This document shows, in pieces, positions 22,255 through 36,011 of a stretch of 64,000 bases of DNA. The notes under the pieces are model-generated. The model saw only the letters and a program-made list of their open reading frames with translations. It was not told the origin of the DNA and did no database searches. This stretch comes from Prosopocoilus inquinatus (lineage: Eukaryota; Arthropoda; Insecta; Coleoptera; Lucanidae). Where the stretch lies: the NCBI GenBank assembly GCA_036172665.1, contig CM069872.1, forward strand, positions 38,984,101-39,048,100, given 5' to 3'. How positions within the stretch are numbered: the first letter of the stretch is position 1; each line of letters starts with the position of its first letter. Both the position numbers and the translations under genes were made by a program.

Positions 22255-24276
22255 AAATTTCAGAAGGGAATGTAAATTTTTATTTTACTGTTTACCGATT
22301 ATTTTATAATAATATTTTTATTGTATTTTTCCGTATTTTTGAAGCAAATGTCAACGTTTGCCAAAGCCTTATTGCACAAAACAGATTAAAGTTAGATCAA
22401 AAGATTGGTTTTTATGAATTATCCGAACCAAATGTCAAATCTAAATGTCGGACCATTTTCCCGTTATTCCACTCGAAGCAATACCATCCTGTATAACCTA
22501 AACCCATAAAGAAATGTTATCTTAATAAGTCATCAGTACTCCTTTTATTACATAACACCGATAAAGCGTTTTTTTATACTCAATGCTATACTGTTCCTCA
22601 TTATGTAAATTTGGCTTTATTGCTCCACTGTGAAGTAAGAATGGTAAATCGAATACAGGATATTATTTAAAAAGAAGGGCACTTGTCGACTCTGCAGGTA
22701 TCAATTTGTGAAATGGCAACCATGGTGAATCTCTCACCTTTTCCAAGCTGTAGTAACTTGCTCTATTTTTTTTTCTTGGTTGCACATGTTTTGCTTTACT
22801 AGTTTTATTTTTTTAAGTCTTTAATATCTTGTCATTTTACATTAACTTTTTTCATAATTTGCATGTCTCTGACTTAAATGGTAGCAAACATCATGCGCAC
22901 ACCACCACCCATCTTTTTCCAACCTCTGGCTTACACATACTCTTTGTTGCTCTAATGAAATCGCTGTTGAATAAAATGTCTTCAATCGGTAGATTAATTA
23001 TTTTTTTAATCTGTGGTGTGGTCTTAATTAATAAAAATCATAAAACTGGCCACCAACTGGAAATAAAAATTAATCCCATCTTTACAGAGGACAGAACGCA
23101 GTAGCGGAAGACCTTTTGGATGTATTTTGCTTTTACTTTACTTCAGCTTCTCGTTTCTTCTTAAGAAATTATGACAAATTGATCAAAGTGTTTTCGCAAG
23201 AACAAAAATTTGGTCGGTGCGATCAATCAGGACAAAATGCCTGCTTGTAGAAAAGGCTGGCGAACATTAGTTCATTTTTCGAATTTTTTGGCAACGCCGC
23301 GCGTCATTGTTTGCATTCAAGACCTACATTCAAGTTAAATGGAGGCCTCTATTTAAATTTCCTTTTTTATCCCATTAAATTTGATCAACGAGGTTAAGTT
23401 AAATTGCCTACTTTCCTGGAAAATATCGGTCAACTCGACCAGTTGCCTCTTCTCTCTCGTCCAGAATCCGGATTCGGAATTTGTTTACTTTACAATATCC
23501 GAATGTCCTCTTAACTAAATGAAAGTCAGTAATTTGGTTACGGAATTTCCGGTCGACCCGGAGTGGGTGAGAATATTTGCTTTATAACCACATAGCGGAT
23601 AGAAAAAAGTGTAACACATTATTATTGCTACGAAGCGGTGCGATGTTATAAATAGATTGCGTACGCGCCTCAACATATTTGCCGGCGCAGCGCGTCTAGC
23701 CGATAGTGAATAATCGGTAAGCCAAAGAAATAATGCATTCGTTAGGACGGCATGATTCACAATAATGTCGCGGTTGATTGCGATGTCCGGACACGATGCG
23801 CACGAGAAAGTGTGCTGCAGAGACGTGTCGTGTTTCTATTTAATTCGAAATAACTAAATTGTTGTTTCTAAATTCAAGAAAGAGCTGTTATTAGCTTCCG
23901 GAATTATATTCGCGTTGTTACCGTGGCGATATTAGACTGATCGATTAAAAATCACGAATAAGCGGGCGGAACATTTATCGCTTCGATTTAGACCCCCGCG
24001 TCGAGTCGAACTGCCGCTGTCTCAAACTGGTTTCAACCAGTTCACTTTCTTAGATCCTCCGTTTGTTTATAACTAAAGCTTAAAATTTTTGGTAGTTTTT
24101 AGACTACAGAAATGTTTGTATTTTAACAATTTTGAGTTTAAATTTTAGACTATTTACAGTTCTGTCCTTGCATGAGAGTTTATCAGATCTCGAACGAATG
24201 ATTCAATTTAACGTCGTCCTCAGAAAGTAGTAAGGAAATAAAAGTCATATCTTAGCTGCTATACAGTGTGTGCCCT
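22255..24276. other. intergenic, nothing recognised
   Basis: No supported gene. 23220-24050 is distinctly richer in GC than its surroundings, without convincing coding or splice structure. Confidence 0.45.
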
Positions 24277-24441
24277 ATTTTATTTAACATATGGAAGCTT
24301 TTTATTTTGGTTTCTCGAAAAAAATGATTTTCTAGCACAGTTTTGCTTGTTGTTGCCAGTTTGATTACCTACCTTATAAACTTCTAAAACAAAATCAATT
24401 TTTCGAAACACGAAAAAATTCCATATGTTTAATAAATAAAT
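24277..24441. mobile_element. MITE with TTTATTTAACATATGGAA ends
   Basis: ATTTTATTTAACATATGGAA at the left is inverted as TTCCATATGTTTAATAAAT at the right. Complementarity continues through TTTCTCGAAAAAAATGATTTT. About 165 bp, non-coding. Confidence 0.65.
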
Positions 24442-27400
24442 GTAGATTCACTATAGATTCATAAGATCAATGTTTCATATTTTATGAATCAGTTTTCTGT
24501 GCAGTCCTGTTTCTTGGACGCATCTCCTTTGCGTTTACGTTTCTCGTATTTATTCCATTTAGTTGCGTTAATCTTCCTTATATTTAACTAAGGGGCGGTA
24601 TTTTCATCTCATTAACTTTAATTGTTGATATATTCCCATATAATTGTAATTACAGAACCAATTGTTTCTACAGGAACCTTTTAATCAACGGTTAGGGGTT
24701 AGTCAGAGTTGAAAAGACTGGGCCTTAGAAGCACGTTGCTTCATAATTAGTGATTTTATTGCTAGTTTGCGGATATGAAATTGCTTTCTTGCATTTTTGA
24801 TGGTCTGATACTTCCAATACATCTTATTTCTTAACGAGATATGAATCGTTCTCAATAAAAAGTAACAAAAATAACTTTGGTTGAAGATAGAAACAGCCTT
24901 AAGAACAGCAGCTGGGATCGTTCAGCTTGTAAATTATAAAATTCCATTTTTGTACTTCATCTTGAATCTTTACCCCTCGCTTTACCCCGAGTAAGTTTCA
25001 GTTTCCCTTAGATTTTCCATAATATTTTACTTTCAGATCTTTAAGAGTTACTTAAATTTTCGAAAAAAAAATGTTGCAATGTCCAATAATAATCTGTAAC
25101 ATATGGAAATCTCTCATCTCTAATATTTGCAGCCCTCCCTTTTCTCTTTTATATAAAAAATAAATAAAAAATAATAATAAAAAGAAACAAATCCTCTTTA
25201 CTTATTTTGTAACAAAAACGTGTTTTTGGAAGCGACTTTTTTCTCTTCTTTAGATAAAGTCTAACAATAATAGGTAAATAGATTGATATTGGCGATTCAA
25301 ATTAATTTTCCCCGGCATTGATAACCATGGAAACAAAAACTTTATGACGTAGCATGTGGGGAAGCAAGTGGTAAACAATGTGAGCTTGTGGTTATATTTT
25401 CATTATGTTTTTCCAATTATGAATGAATGTTATTAAAATCAGTTCAAAAAAAGTCCCCATCACGAAGCAAGCGTAATGCGTCACAGCTAGTAATGATGTC
25501 AAAATATGCCGACGTTGCCACAACAGACCTTTAGATGAACTGTCAGGCAGTAAAAACGGCAAAACATTCTTTTTTTTAATTCTTCAGTAATTACTTCTCG
25601 GATTGGAAATGTTTGTGTTTATACTTGACAACATGGCGATGTATTGCCAACTTATTTCTCATTCGCTTACGGCATTTTACATGTTTCTCTAATGTTTTAA
25701 GATGGTATGAGTTTGCGTCATTAATGTCGCATTACTCTTGATTCGAGATTTTGACTATACTTTTAAAAATTATTGCCACAAAAATTCTATGCTCAAAATG
25801 TTGTTAATAACGTTGTTTGTAGCGGGAGGGGTTAATTTTTTTTTTTTTTTGAGATTCTGAAATGATTCCACATACAAAGTACTGAACAGAAACCGTGCAG
25901 TTCATAGTAATAATTCTCCACTCACTGCGTCACTATTATTGGTATTATGTACTTCAAATAATTCCGCTAGAGGTCGTGTCGCTTAGCTAGATTCACCAAT
26001 TGGTCGTATTTTCCTTAGTCAGCATATTTCAAAGAATAATCTCATATTTGATTCTTAAGGATTTTTGCGAATGTCTTAATTCGTTCATAATTTATAATTT
26101 CAAAAGAGAAGATTCACTTAATTTCATCTGATTGCATCAATTCCACAGGTGTTCGGTAGGTAAACGTTTTTCTTAAATTCGGGCACAGATTCAACGATGA
26201 AAGACAATCATAAAAGTTTATACCAGCATATGAGCTAAGATGTCGCTTTAAGAATCTATTTGATATTTTATTTAAATTAAACAAAGAATAAGGTAATAAC
26301 AAACAACTCTTGTTGCAATAATTGTTCAAAGCGACTTCGTCCACTAGAAGACGCGTATGTACTCTTTATTCTAAGGAAAGCCAATCTTGTCGTCCGAAAA
26401 GGCGCCTTTTTGGGAAGTGTCCCTGCAGTTTCCTGTAAAAATAATCTTCACAGTCAATCCACGATTTCAAGCAACTTGTTGAACGAAATAAATTGACACT
26501 AAAAAATCTCGATATCTCTAAAACAGAGCGTCGAATTCCATTTATTCATATAAACTTTTGTGCTAAGATTTCAACATTGAATCAGTATTCGAATTTGCGG
26601 AACATGTTTACCAAGTACCCTGTATGACAAAAAGTTTCGAATTTTTCGTGGTTGTATTCGAGAAGATTGGCAACCAAGAGATGGCGCTTTTAATAAGGAA
26701 AACAAGGAGCTGCCATTCAGCACAATCTCTCTTATTCGACCCATTCATATTTTTGTAATTCATGTTTTTGTAATTTTTATTATTATTACAAACGTACGTA
26801 AGAACATTTATTCGTGTGAAATCGTCACGCACAATTGCAAAACGCCGCAAAACGAATTGCTTTTGATTATTATACGAAATAATTCGCAATTGCATCAACA
26901 ATAGAATTTGTTCCAATATGTTACGAACTTTATAAATGGCATTGCACGTTTCGAAAATGTTTTGTTTATTGCGTATTGATATCCCAGCAATCGACTTCGA
27001 CTTATTTGGCCAGCCTTCATGGACTCACGTCTATAAATTTTAAATATTATCTACACCTCTTATCCTTTTCAATAAAAAATAGTTTCACAATACCCATTTA
27101 TATTTACAATGTTTTTAGATTGACGAAAGTTGTGCCTAATACTAGAATAAATAATCTCAAATTTTGTTTAATAATCCATCTTTTTTGTAGATATCTCTAC
27201 ATTTTTTCTATTGAAAATAGTGGTTAGACTTCCCTTTCAATTCTTTCATTCTTCTCATGTGACATTTTTGCCGTTTCTTTTCAGTAAAAAGTATCAGAAC
27301 ATATTATCGATATATAGATGTAGCCGTATATATTTGTAATAGGTACAAATTAAAACGTATTTCTTTCGCAATCGAAATTTAATACGCAAATAGAGATGTT

Positions 27401-28709
27401 TCTCGATGTTAAAGTTATTTTCCTTTCCAAAAGTAGCCAAAATTGCGTTGTTTTAAACAGTAAAACAAACAAATGGATTCGCAGATAGTTTCAACACCGA
27501 AATATCTATCCGATTACGTTTACCTGATAATTGCTCAATAAAATACTTTTATACCAATAGTTATCCGAACCTCGCTAACTCTAAAATAATTGCACGTGAA
27601 ATACCACAATTGTAAGATGAAAGAAACGTTTATTTTAACGCTGACAAATAAGCACTTTTGTATTTGTTTTAGAATTGATCTGAATGGTTTGTTAAAGAAA
27701 ACACGAAATAACTCGAAAACTGCTGAAAATAAGTTAATGAATTGTTATATCATTTTCATCAGCTCTTCAAGTGCTATCCAAGTACCTATTTAATAAAATA
27801 TGTAGAGTTACATTTAGAAAATCATAAATTCGAGGTGTAACGTGTAACTTAATAAAGAAACATCCTGTACAGTTGAAATAATATCATATAATATTAGATT
27901 GTGGAGAATAACGTGTGAGCCACAGATTTGTTTTTCTTAGTTGGCTGTCAAATAACAAGCAAACCACGTATATCGCAGTTATATTCATTTAAACCCTTAT
28001 AACTGCTGTCAATCTAATCAAGAAGTATATAAAAACAGGTATAACCGTTAGGTATGAAAGCACTATTCATACATCTGCAATAAAACCACTATTGGCTAAA
28101 TGGCTAACATAAAAGTCTTCAATGTGTGCATGCATTCAGTACATATTTATGATCACTTAATTTGATTTGTGGTAGGCCTATAAGAAAGTAGGGACTGAAT
28201 ATACATATAATTATCAAATAAGCTCTTATAACATTTATCGCAAACAGTTGCTGAAATTGATAGATAATTGTGGTTTAAAAAGAATCAGTAAACAACGTGT
28301 AATTGTAGGTTAATGAGATTAAATGTGATAATGGCTGTCTTATCGGGATTACGCTAGATTACCCCATAACATAAACCTTAATACTAGTATTTGTTTATCA
28401 CTTATTGCTTATGTTGTAAAGTTAGTACAAACTTAGAACAAGCAATTCTCTACAGAATACTTTTTTTATCATTTAAGAGTTCTAGCAAAGTTACTTAAAT
28501 TAATTGAATATAAATTTCCTAATTAAGTACCTAATTAATTTTTCTATAGAGAAATTCAAAGGGAAACAATTTATTTATTTGTCTTTAAAAATAATTAAAA
28601 ATAAACACTGGCTCAAGTGAACTTCAAATATTTATTAAAAACACTTTTGCTCTATAATTAATTGTTTTCCTGCTTGTTACAATGAAATTCATACTGATTC
28701 AAACGATAT
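24442..28709. other. intergenic between repeats and PSMD5
   Basis: AT-rich. Fragments of TACAGGG-type termini occur (26618, 27866), but no complete element or gene is supported. A 76-codon minus-strand open frame at 26114-26344 is unrecognised. Confidence 0.4.
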
Positions 28710-28715
28710 TTTATT
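28710..28715 (-). terminator. polyadenylation signal of PSMD5
   Basis: AATAAA on the minus strand, 43 nt beyond the PSMD5 stop codon. Confidence 0.5.
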
Positions 28716-28757
28716 ATTAAAAAACAGTTCTTATAAATGCATTCTAAGATAATCATT

Positions 28758-30550
28758 TTAATCATTGCCTTCGATAGCAACCTCCATAACACCCTGCACA
28801 TAGAACGGTCCTTCCTTGACAAACGCTTGCAGTTTTATCTGCACCTCATGCCCCAAAACACTGCTGTGCAATAAATTCTTAACTATGTCGAATTTGATCT
28901 CCTTGCATTCTTTAACAGTCTCGATGTTACGGTCAAGCAAGAATTCTATTAGACCTAAAAATATTAGAATTAAAAATGAAACTTCCAAAGAATGTTGTAG
29001 GTGCTTGTACCAGGTGTGTTCTGTATTATTTCTTGCCCCCAATGTTGCACAGACATGGTATTCAAAATATTAAGCCCTGCAGAACGTATTTCAGAAAAGG
29101 GATTTTTCGCGTATTTCAAAATCCAATCCATCGGATCCGACCCCATCGCAGAATACCATTTGCGAGTTATATTCGTTACTTGATTGTCTGCCGAGGAAAC
29201 TTGCAGCAAATTTTCTAAGCAGCTTAAAGCACGAAGTCGTTGCTCAGTTGTGTAATAATTTAATTTCTCCGTTATTGCACTGATATTTTTTAAGATATTC
29301 CCATCTAGAAATTAACTAATGAAGTTTAACAAAAAGATCTACATTAGTTCCAAACCTGATAATGAATCCAGCGCAGTTTTTCCTTCGTTTGTTAGAGCGA
29401 TGTAACCTAAAGTATCCAGTGAAACACCAATAAGCGTTTGCTCATCTGATTCGATATTAGTGAAGATTCGGGTGAGGAAGTATGAGTATTTCGAGAGAAT
29501 TTCTTCAGGTCGCCAATGCGCAAGTTTCCCAAAGAATTTCAGTATTCCTGGAAAGTCCTCAGCAATTAATGCTCGCCTTTTGTTTTGTTAAACGAGGTGT
29601 AGATACCTGGCTCACAAATTTGTATGTTGAGGGGATCGTTTTCGTCTATGAACTGCTTCAAAAATCTGTTCATTACGCCTTGCGATTCTAAATATTCATA
29701 ACCATGCTTTGTTACAACAAACTGTGAGAGTAATTCTATAACATTTAATCTCAACAATACGTCATTGTTGTTTAGGTCTTGCAAAATTAACTGCAGAAAT
29801 CCAGCTGATTCAAGTGAGACTTGCAAACTTTCAGATTCCTTTGCAATATTAATAAATACCTGAAATAATCCAGCTATATTATTATTATTTGTAGGTCAAA
29901 GTAAGTAGGTCAAACCTCGAAAACACGCAGACGTATCACATCATTCACAGACATGACGTTATGTATTTCTTTTGTAACATCTTCAGTCAAGAGTTGTTTA
30001 ATTCCAGACTTGGATAGCCCAACTTCTGTTATGATATTACAAGCAATTTTTGCAACTGCCAAATCATCATTGCCTATACATTTAATAACCGAATTCAACA
30101 AAGACGTCCTTCTAGTTACATCAGCCAACAGCTCTTCACTATTAGAATTCCGCTGAATCTCCTTTAAGGCCGTAAGTCTAACTGCGGGATAGGGGTGTTT
30201 CAGAGCCCTCTCGAGGAGTACTCCGTATCGGTTTGTGCTTTCCCCTAAACTCAGATTGCCCATGCATAGCGTCAGCACTTCGCAAGCCAAATCGACCTGC
30301 TCCCTAATTCAAAATCGGGACTTACATGTATGCAGTGATAGTTGTGAGGTTATGTCGCAATGACTTACGTATTTGAGTCGTTCAGACAATCGAATACCAG
30401 CGGCAATTGCAGTAGATTTGCGGTTTCGGCGGCCTCATTCTGGGACAATTCCGAGAAATACTCCTTGATTTCGTTTAGCGTCGTAATTCGCAAATCTTGG
30501 TCTTCCAAATTTGCAATTTTCGCAGCGCACCATTGTTCGCGTGCACCCAT
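28758..30550 (-). CDS. PSMD5: 26S proteasome non-ATPase regulatory subunit 5 (assembly chaperone S5b)
   Basis: PSMD5 is a cytosolic HEAT/armadillo-type chaperone that binds ATPase subunits of the 19S base during proteasome assembly and is released from the mature particle. Six exons join in phase: 30369-30550, 29916-30303, 29607-29859, 29356-29547, 29011-29304, 28758-28954. They total 1506 nt, or 501 aa; the human protein is about 504 aa. Helical repeats run throughout, with motifs such as HPYPAVRLTALKEI, LLRLNVIELLSQ and DPMDWILKYAKNPFSEIRSA, the last of which I recognise as characteristic of the family. The start is the first ATG after in-frame stops. All introns are short GT-AG (about 50-70 nt). 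It has no close functional neighbour, and the coding sequence looks intact. Confidence 0.92.
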
Positions 30551-31275
30551 TTTGGCAACTCTAAAATATGAACTGTTCCTACGGTAACGACAAAGAGAAT
30601 CAGTGCTGCCAATTGAATGGTTTTTAAATCATTTGTTTCTTGGTTTTTTCGCATTAAAATAAAAGTGTCAAATTGTACTAGTCAAGAGTACGATGATTAA
30701 ATTACATTTGCGTTTATAGTTTCTATGTATCTAACCCTGCAATCAAAAATATCCGTAATCGTGCCCATTGTCATCGGAACTTTGATTGTAGTTGATTGGC
30801 AACTCTGAAATCAATTTGATATGCAGGCAACTAATCATACACGTCAGGATTGGGATTGCCGTTATAAATGTAACATTTTTATTCCTCATTCCTTTGCAAA
30901 TTTGACTCTTTTCTTGTTATGCTGCTTGCCCAAAACTAGATGGTGAAATTGCAAGAACTTATACAGGGTTTCTAGTGCAAATATCATGGAGAACATACCT
31001 AATACCGTGTTATTAATTAATTATTTATAATGGACACTCGTATACAGTGTGTCCATTCATAAGAATCATATCAAACGTTTTTGCTAATTTGTTGCTCGCC
31101 AATTTAACTTACAGGAAAAATAATAGTATCAACATAAAGAGAAACTTGTTGCCAATCAAATCGCTCATAACAAGTCCAACAATGCCATTTGTATTCTGTA
31201 ATACTAATTTAAAGTTTGATACTTTTTAAATATGATTAGTCTTGATTTTAAATCGCCAGAAGTGTAAGAATTAAA
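30551..31275. other. intergenic upstream of PSMD5
   Basis: Should hold the PSMD5 promoter, but no core element is certain. TACAGGG-type fragments occur at 30961 and 31043. Confidence 0.45.
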
Positions 31276-32000
31276 TATACAGGCTGTGTCTATATTCCGT
31301 GGACATGGCTTAAGCACAGGTTTCTGGGCTTAAAATAAGACGATTTAACTAAACTTCTCTATATCCATAATGGTCTCGTTAAACCGGTATTCTTCTTCAA
31401 AGTTCTTGAAGGGAAAGTTAATTTTTCTTATAACAAAGGAACGCCTGAACTGATTTGGGTAAAATTTGGTATGGAGGCCTACAAGAAGGTAAGTCATATT
31501 TACAGGTGATTTTAGGAACCGCTAGTGTGAAAAACAGGGTTGTCACAACACATATCTTACTATAATTTTCTTGAGGTTAGGAAGAAAATTTTAGTAAATA
31601 AATTTTTAGGAAGAGGCATTCAGTAGGCAACTTTCGTGTATTTGTAACTTTTGATATTTCTTACGGTTTAGTCACAAAATAAGAAAATATGAGTGACTGC
31701 AGCATTTTTTATTGAACACAGGTATACTTTACTACCACACCAGGGGTTCGCTGCAAGTAACTAAAATCAACTATAAATGTGACTAACCTTCTTGTGGGCC
31801 TTCATACCAAATTTCTCCCAAATTGGTTCAGGCGTTCCTTTGTTATACGAAAAATTAACTTTCTCTTCAAGTACTTTTGAAGAAGAATACCGGCTGAACC
31901 AGACCATTATGGACATAGGTAAGTTTGGTTAAATCGTCTTATTTTGAACCCAGGAATCTGTGGTTAAGCCATGTCCACGGAATTTAGAGACACCCGTATA
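31276..32000. mobile_element. 725-bp foldback DNA element
   Basis: TATACAGGCTGTGTCTATAT at the left and ..AGAGACACCCGTATA at the right are inverted. Arms of roughly 260 bp (31276-31540, 31735-32000) are about 85% complementary, including AAATCGTCTTATTTT and CTTCAAGAACTTTGAAGAAGAATACCGG segments. The termini resemble the TACAGGSTG ends of the 20688-22018 element. No open frame. Confidence 0.75.
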
Positions 32001-32740
32001 TGTTACTTGCCTATGTTCGACTCTGCAATAACGTTTCGCTTGACACACGATACTTCCAAAACTTGACTGATGTAGATCATTCCTACCTATTGGCGGAAAA
32101 GTTGTCAAGTCTAATCTAATAAATTTTCATAAAATCTCTTAACATTTGTAATTTTATTCCCCATATTTTTTCTTTAACCAAATTTACCCCACAAGGAATT
32201 TAAGCAAAATTTTGCTACTCTTTCCAAGATAACTCTTCTTTTTCACCCAATTCTATACCCAGATTTTCTTTTACAGCTTTTCTCTATTCTTCCTCTGACT
32301 CAAAATCATTTTTCCATTCACTTGTCTTTAACTTTATTTTCACAAATGCTTTTACTCTTACATATCCAAACAAATACATAAACATATCCTCTAAACAAAT
32401 ATCTCGAGTTTCTTTCAAAATGTCAAACTTCGTCAATAGTTATTATTCTTGATAATTTGAAAAAAGATAAAGATAAGAACTCTGAACAATCATTTCTTGG
32501 TTAATGTTCGATGCCAAAAAGGAATATGTAATACAGTTTTGATGGAAAAGGGCATGTTTTTGCACATGCTTCTTGTTCCAAATAATGACGAATATCGAGG
32601 AACTCATTTAGATAAATCAGATTAGTACTTTGAATATGAATATAAATGACAGACGACTACAGAGATGGAAAATTAATATCTGAATATTTAGCGAATAGAT
32701 GAAACAGCGACATCCTACGATCGCTTTTTGACCTGACATT
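32001..32740. other. intergenic, no gene
   Basis: Pyrimidine-rich between 32100 and 32400. GCGACATCCTACGATCGCTTTTTGAC near 32706 repeats the sequence found inside the hAT element near 9962. Confidence 0.45.
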
Positions 32741-32990
32741 GCAGTAGGATAACAAATTGAAGCGGATTTGCTACATAATAAGCTACCCCATGCAAGGCGG
32801 CCATGCTTGCTGTCAAAGCATAAAGTTTTAAAAAAAATTGATGCAAATCGTTTTTGATTGCAGTGAAAACATCGAGCATCCTCTGTACAGCTGTTTCAGC
32901 CCTATTTGGGGCTTCTTCACCAGAGCATGGCCGCCTTGCGTGGGGTGGCTTATTATGTAGCAAATCCGCTTCAGTTTGTTATTCTACTGT
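32741..32990. repeat. 250-bp inverted repeat
   Basis: The arms 32741-32807 and 32924-32990 are near-perfect complements (GCAGTAGGATAACAAATTGA.. and AGCATGGCCGCCTTGCG..). The loop contains AGCTGTTTCAGCCCTATTTG, whose complement recurs at 33690-33720, tying this unit to the next one. Confidence 0.8.
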
Positions 32991-32999
32991 ACCACTATT

Positions 33000-33625
33000 A
33001 CATCGCATTTGCGAATTATACAATCGGATTAGATTCCGTACGGATGTTCACAACATCAACATTAGAAATCGCGGTCTTTTGTCAATACCCAGTCACCGAC
33101 TGGAATTCTTTAAGCGTTGTTTTAGATACAAAATAGTTGATGTTGTGAACGACCTGCCAAGAGGATTTCTTCAGCTGTCTCTTTCATTATTCAAGAAGAA
33201 ACTTAAATTAAGATTGCTCAGTTATTAACTACTGTTGTCAATTGTGGAACTTATTTTTTTTTCCTTTCTTTTCTTTTCCTTCCTATTGTTTCCTCTTTTT
33301 TTTCTCTCTTTTTTTCTCTCTTTTACCTTTTCTCTTCTTCTTTTCTTTTCTTCTACATTCTCATTTTTTTTGTTCTTCTTAGAATAAATTCTTTTTTGAT
33401 TATTTTTGTATCCACGCCCCTTAGCGTATTATCAGCCTTACTTGTGCGTCTTGTTTTTTTTTTTTTCTTTTTTTTAAGGTCTTGGTGGTAGATCAAGGAT
33501 CTGACTTTTGTCAGCTCGTCTGAACCTTGACCTTTTAAGCATGGGAATTTATTTGCACAATTATTGAATGTGTGTAGTATAATTCATGCTTAATAAACTC
33601 TATTATTATTATTATTATTACTAAT
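33000..33625 (+). mobile_element. 3' end of a non-LTR retrotransposon (jockey/CR1-like), truncated
   Basis: Codons to the stop at 33226-33228 encode a tail with LLSIPSHRLEFFKRCFRYKI..VNDLPRG..SLFKKKLKLRLL. This matches the usual carboxy end of LINE reverse-transcriptase proteins (R..R..F.Y....N.LP...S...FK..L...L). A pyrimidine-rich 3' UTR follows, then AATAAACTCTA and an (ATT)n tail at 33600-33620, typical of such elements. Everything upstream is missing. Confidence 0.5.
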
Positions 33626-33635
33626 AAATTGGTCA

Positions 33636-33770
33636 AGTTGTTTTTGGTTTGCAGTGAAAATTTCGAGCTACGTCTCTGCTGAAGAAGCCCCAAATAGGGC
33701 TGAAACAGCTATACCGAGGCTGCGCGATGTTTTCACGGCACTCAAAAACGATTTGCAACAATTTTTTTTG
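33636..33770. repeat. short inverted repeat related to the 32741-32990 unit
   Basis: GTTTGCAGTGAAAATTTCGAG and, inverted, GTGAAAACATCG surround GAAGAAGCCCCAAATAGGGC. The same words occur in opposite order at 32855-32925. It is probably another fragment of the same foldback family, separated by the LINE tail. Confidence 0.5.
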
Positions 33771-35635
33771 AATATTTAGCATTTGTAAAACAAATCTTTC
33801 ACATCTATCTATAGTCTGGTGTAAAACCATGCAGATGGTGGTTGGAAACCAACTTTTCACCCCCTTATCTCCCCAATTCTTTTAAACAGCCTTGGACTAG
33901 TTTTGCTTAATCTGCACATTTTTCAAAGTTCATTGACTAGTTATACTGAACGAACACGCCTGATAAAATTACAACCCTTCTTCAAGAACTAAACGGAGGT
34001 TAGACCGATTTTTTATTTTATTTTTTTTCTCAACAACCTCTTCTGGTATTATGACGTCATATCCAATATTCTTCAGAGCTGCAAAAACTAAAGATTTTTC
34101 TGCAACGGCTCTTCGGCTCAAGAACTAAAGGGGTAACTTCTTCACCTCTTAAACCACTCCCCTAACTTAGGGGATGACCTTCAAAGATGGTCACTTCGGA
34201 TGGACACATACCATCCGCAATTTTCTTCAAAGTCAAAGTGGTCTAGGATCCCGTTAGCTATACTACTTACAAAATTTATGAAACAAGCCAGAAATTGATT
34301 TTCTATTTTGTTTCTCACGGTTGTTCAAATGGCGTTTCAACTGTATTCTCAGAATTGTGGAAAATACTTCGCCCTTTCCTTCTTTCTGGTTTTACTCTCC
34401 TTGTTGTACTTCAAATAGAATGAAAATAAATACATAATCAAAAATTCAAGATTACAAAAATAAATATATTCTTTCGTTATCAAGGCTGACTTTCTTGAAA
34501 CAGAATTTAAATTAAATCAATAAATTAGAAAAAAATCGGTTACGATTAAATTAATTATAAAAAAATGCACCCGCGAAGTGTAGTCACTACATTTGCGGAA
34601 TTAATATCAAACTGAGGAAACTGACTGATTTTTTTTCAATCTTGCAATAAGGAACAACGACGCATCAAGTGGCTTCGATTTGAAGAACGTGGAAGATTGA
34701 CTTCTCGTTTGCTGCAAGAGCATTTATGCACTTTTCTCCTCCTCGATTTGTACCCAGAGGGAAGACATTTGATGTTGCATTTGCTATGCATAAAAATCCT
34801 TAATCATGTATAATTAAGCGTAATATTGCAGTTTCCGTAGGCTCTATCTCAATCTCTTGATCGCTGGCTGCTTGCCGCGTACAAAAAAAATTACTACTTG
34901 GCCCTGACCCTGTACGCATTATGACTCATTATATTATTTAATCGCAACATAATTTTTAGAAAGAGGTTGCATCTCTACGTACTGAATATTTAATCCTTTA
35001 CACTGGAGAAGTTGTAATTACTAAGGGTCGGACATTCCTAGGATATCTGGTAAAAACCAGTATAAAGATAAACAAAGCAGCGGCGTAGATTTCAACGTCG
35101 CCGCTGAATGGTTTTTATGCCCGAGGCACTCTCATCCTCGCGTTCATTGTATCAGAAGTAACCGTTTGATGTAAATTACGTGTGTAACTTAATTGCCTTT
35201 ATAGTATTTTTCAAATTAATAATTATGAAAACGTTATAATTCTTAAGTGTAACTTTTAAAAAGACTGGTATAATATATTTAATTCATATCAATTATAGCG
35301 CCGTCACTGTAAAAAGAATGCGAATTTATTTTGGAATGAATCGATTATGTAAACAAGTTTTTAGATCCAGTCCACCAGAACTGTAGTGGTTACTGCGTGC
35401 CGCATATACTTCTCGGACTGGTTTATTGTTTTGTTTTTACAGGGCAGACGCGTTAAAGATTAGAACTTTTTCCGACTATGATCGCTTCAGCATATTAGTA
35501 GTTCCTCGTATATTTAACGAAACCTTTCGCCAAAACAGCGCCTAGTACTGGTAATTACAGATGAAAATAAATATTTTTTCATTGGCTTTGCTAGTTTTCA
35601 AATAAAGCAGTCTGAAAATATTTATGACTTAGAAG
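33771..35635. other. intergenic, no gene
   Basis: AT-rich, no supported coding region. A compact hairpin (CAGCGGCG/CGCCGCTG with extended AAAC/GTTT pairing) lies at 35068-35118. Confidence 0.4.
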
Positions 35636-35925
35636 TACAGTTGCGGAAATAGAAAGCCGGACAAGTCTTAGAAGGAAAGTTCGGATTATTTTATTTCATT
35701 TTACTTAACATGGTAATAATTGTAAGTAAAATAACTATTACATTAGTATGATGTATTTGTATGAAGTATTTGTTCGTTATAATTTTTAATTATAAACCAA
35801 TAAACGGAATGATTAATCATTTTATTTAATGTGAAGGTTGATAAATTACTATAGTAGCCGAAATTTAGAAGTAGGGTTTAATCTAACGAAAATTTAGTGT
35901 CCCGCTTTCTATTTCCGCAACTGTA
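35636..35925. mobile_element. Tc1/mariner-type MITE, 286 bp
   Basis: CAGTTGCGGAAATAGAAAGC at 35638 and its complement ending CAACTG at 35923 are near-perfect inverted repeats of about 26 bp. TA flanks both ends (35636-35637, 35924-35925). No transposase, so it is a deletion derivative. Confidence 0.8.
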
Positions 35926-36011
35926 CTTAGTAATAAAAAAACTCAAACAATTTTTAATTCGTACACAGGGCGCACTTTTATCATTTATGATAATAAATTT
36001 ATTACATTGAA

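Noticed and set aside
22829..23104. 91-codon plus-strand frame
   Set aside because: AT-driven composition and no similarity to a known family.
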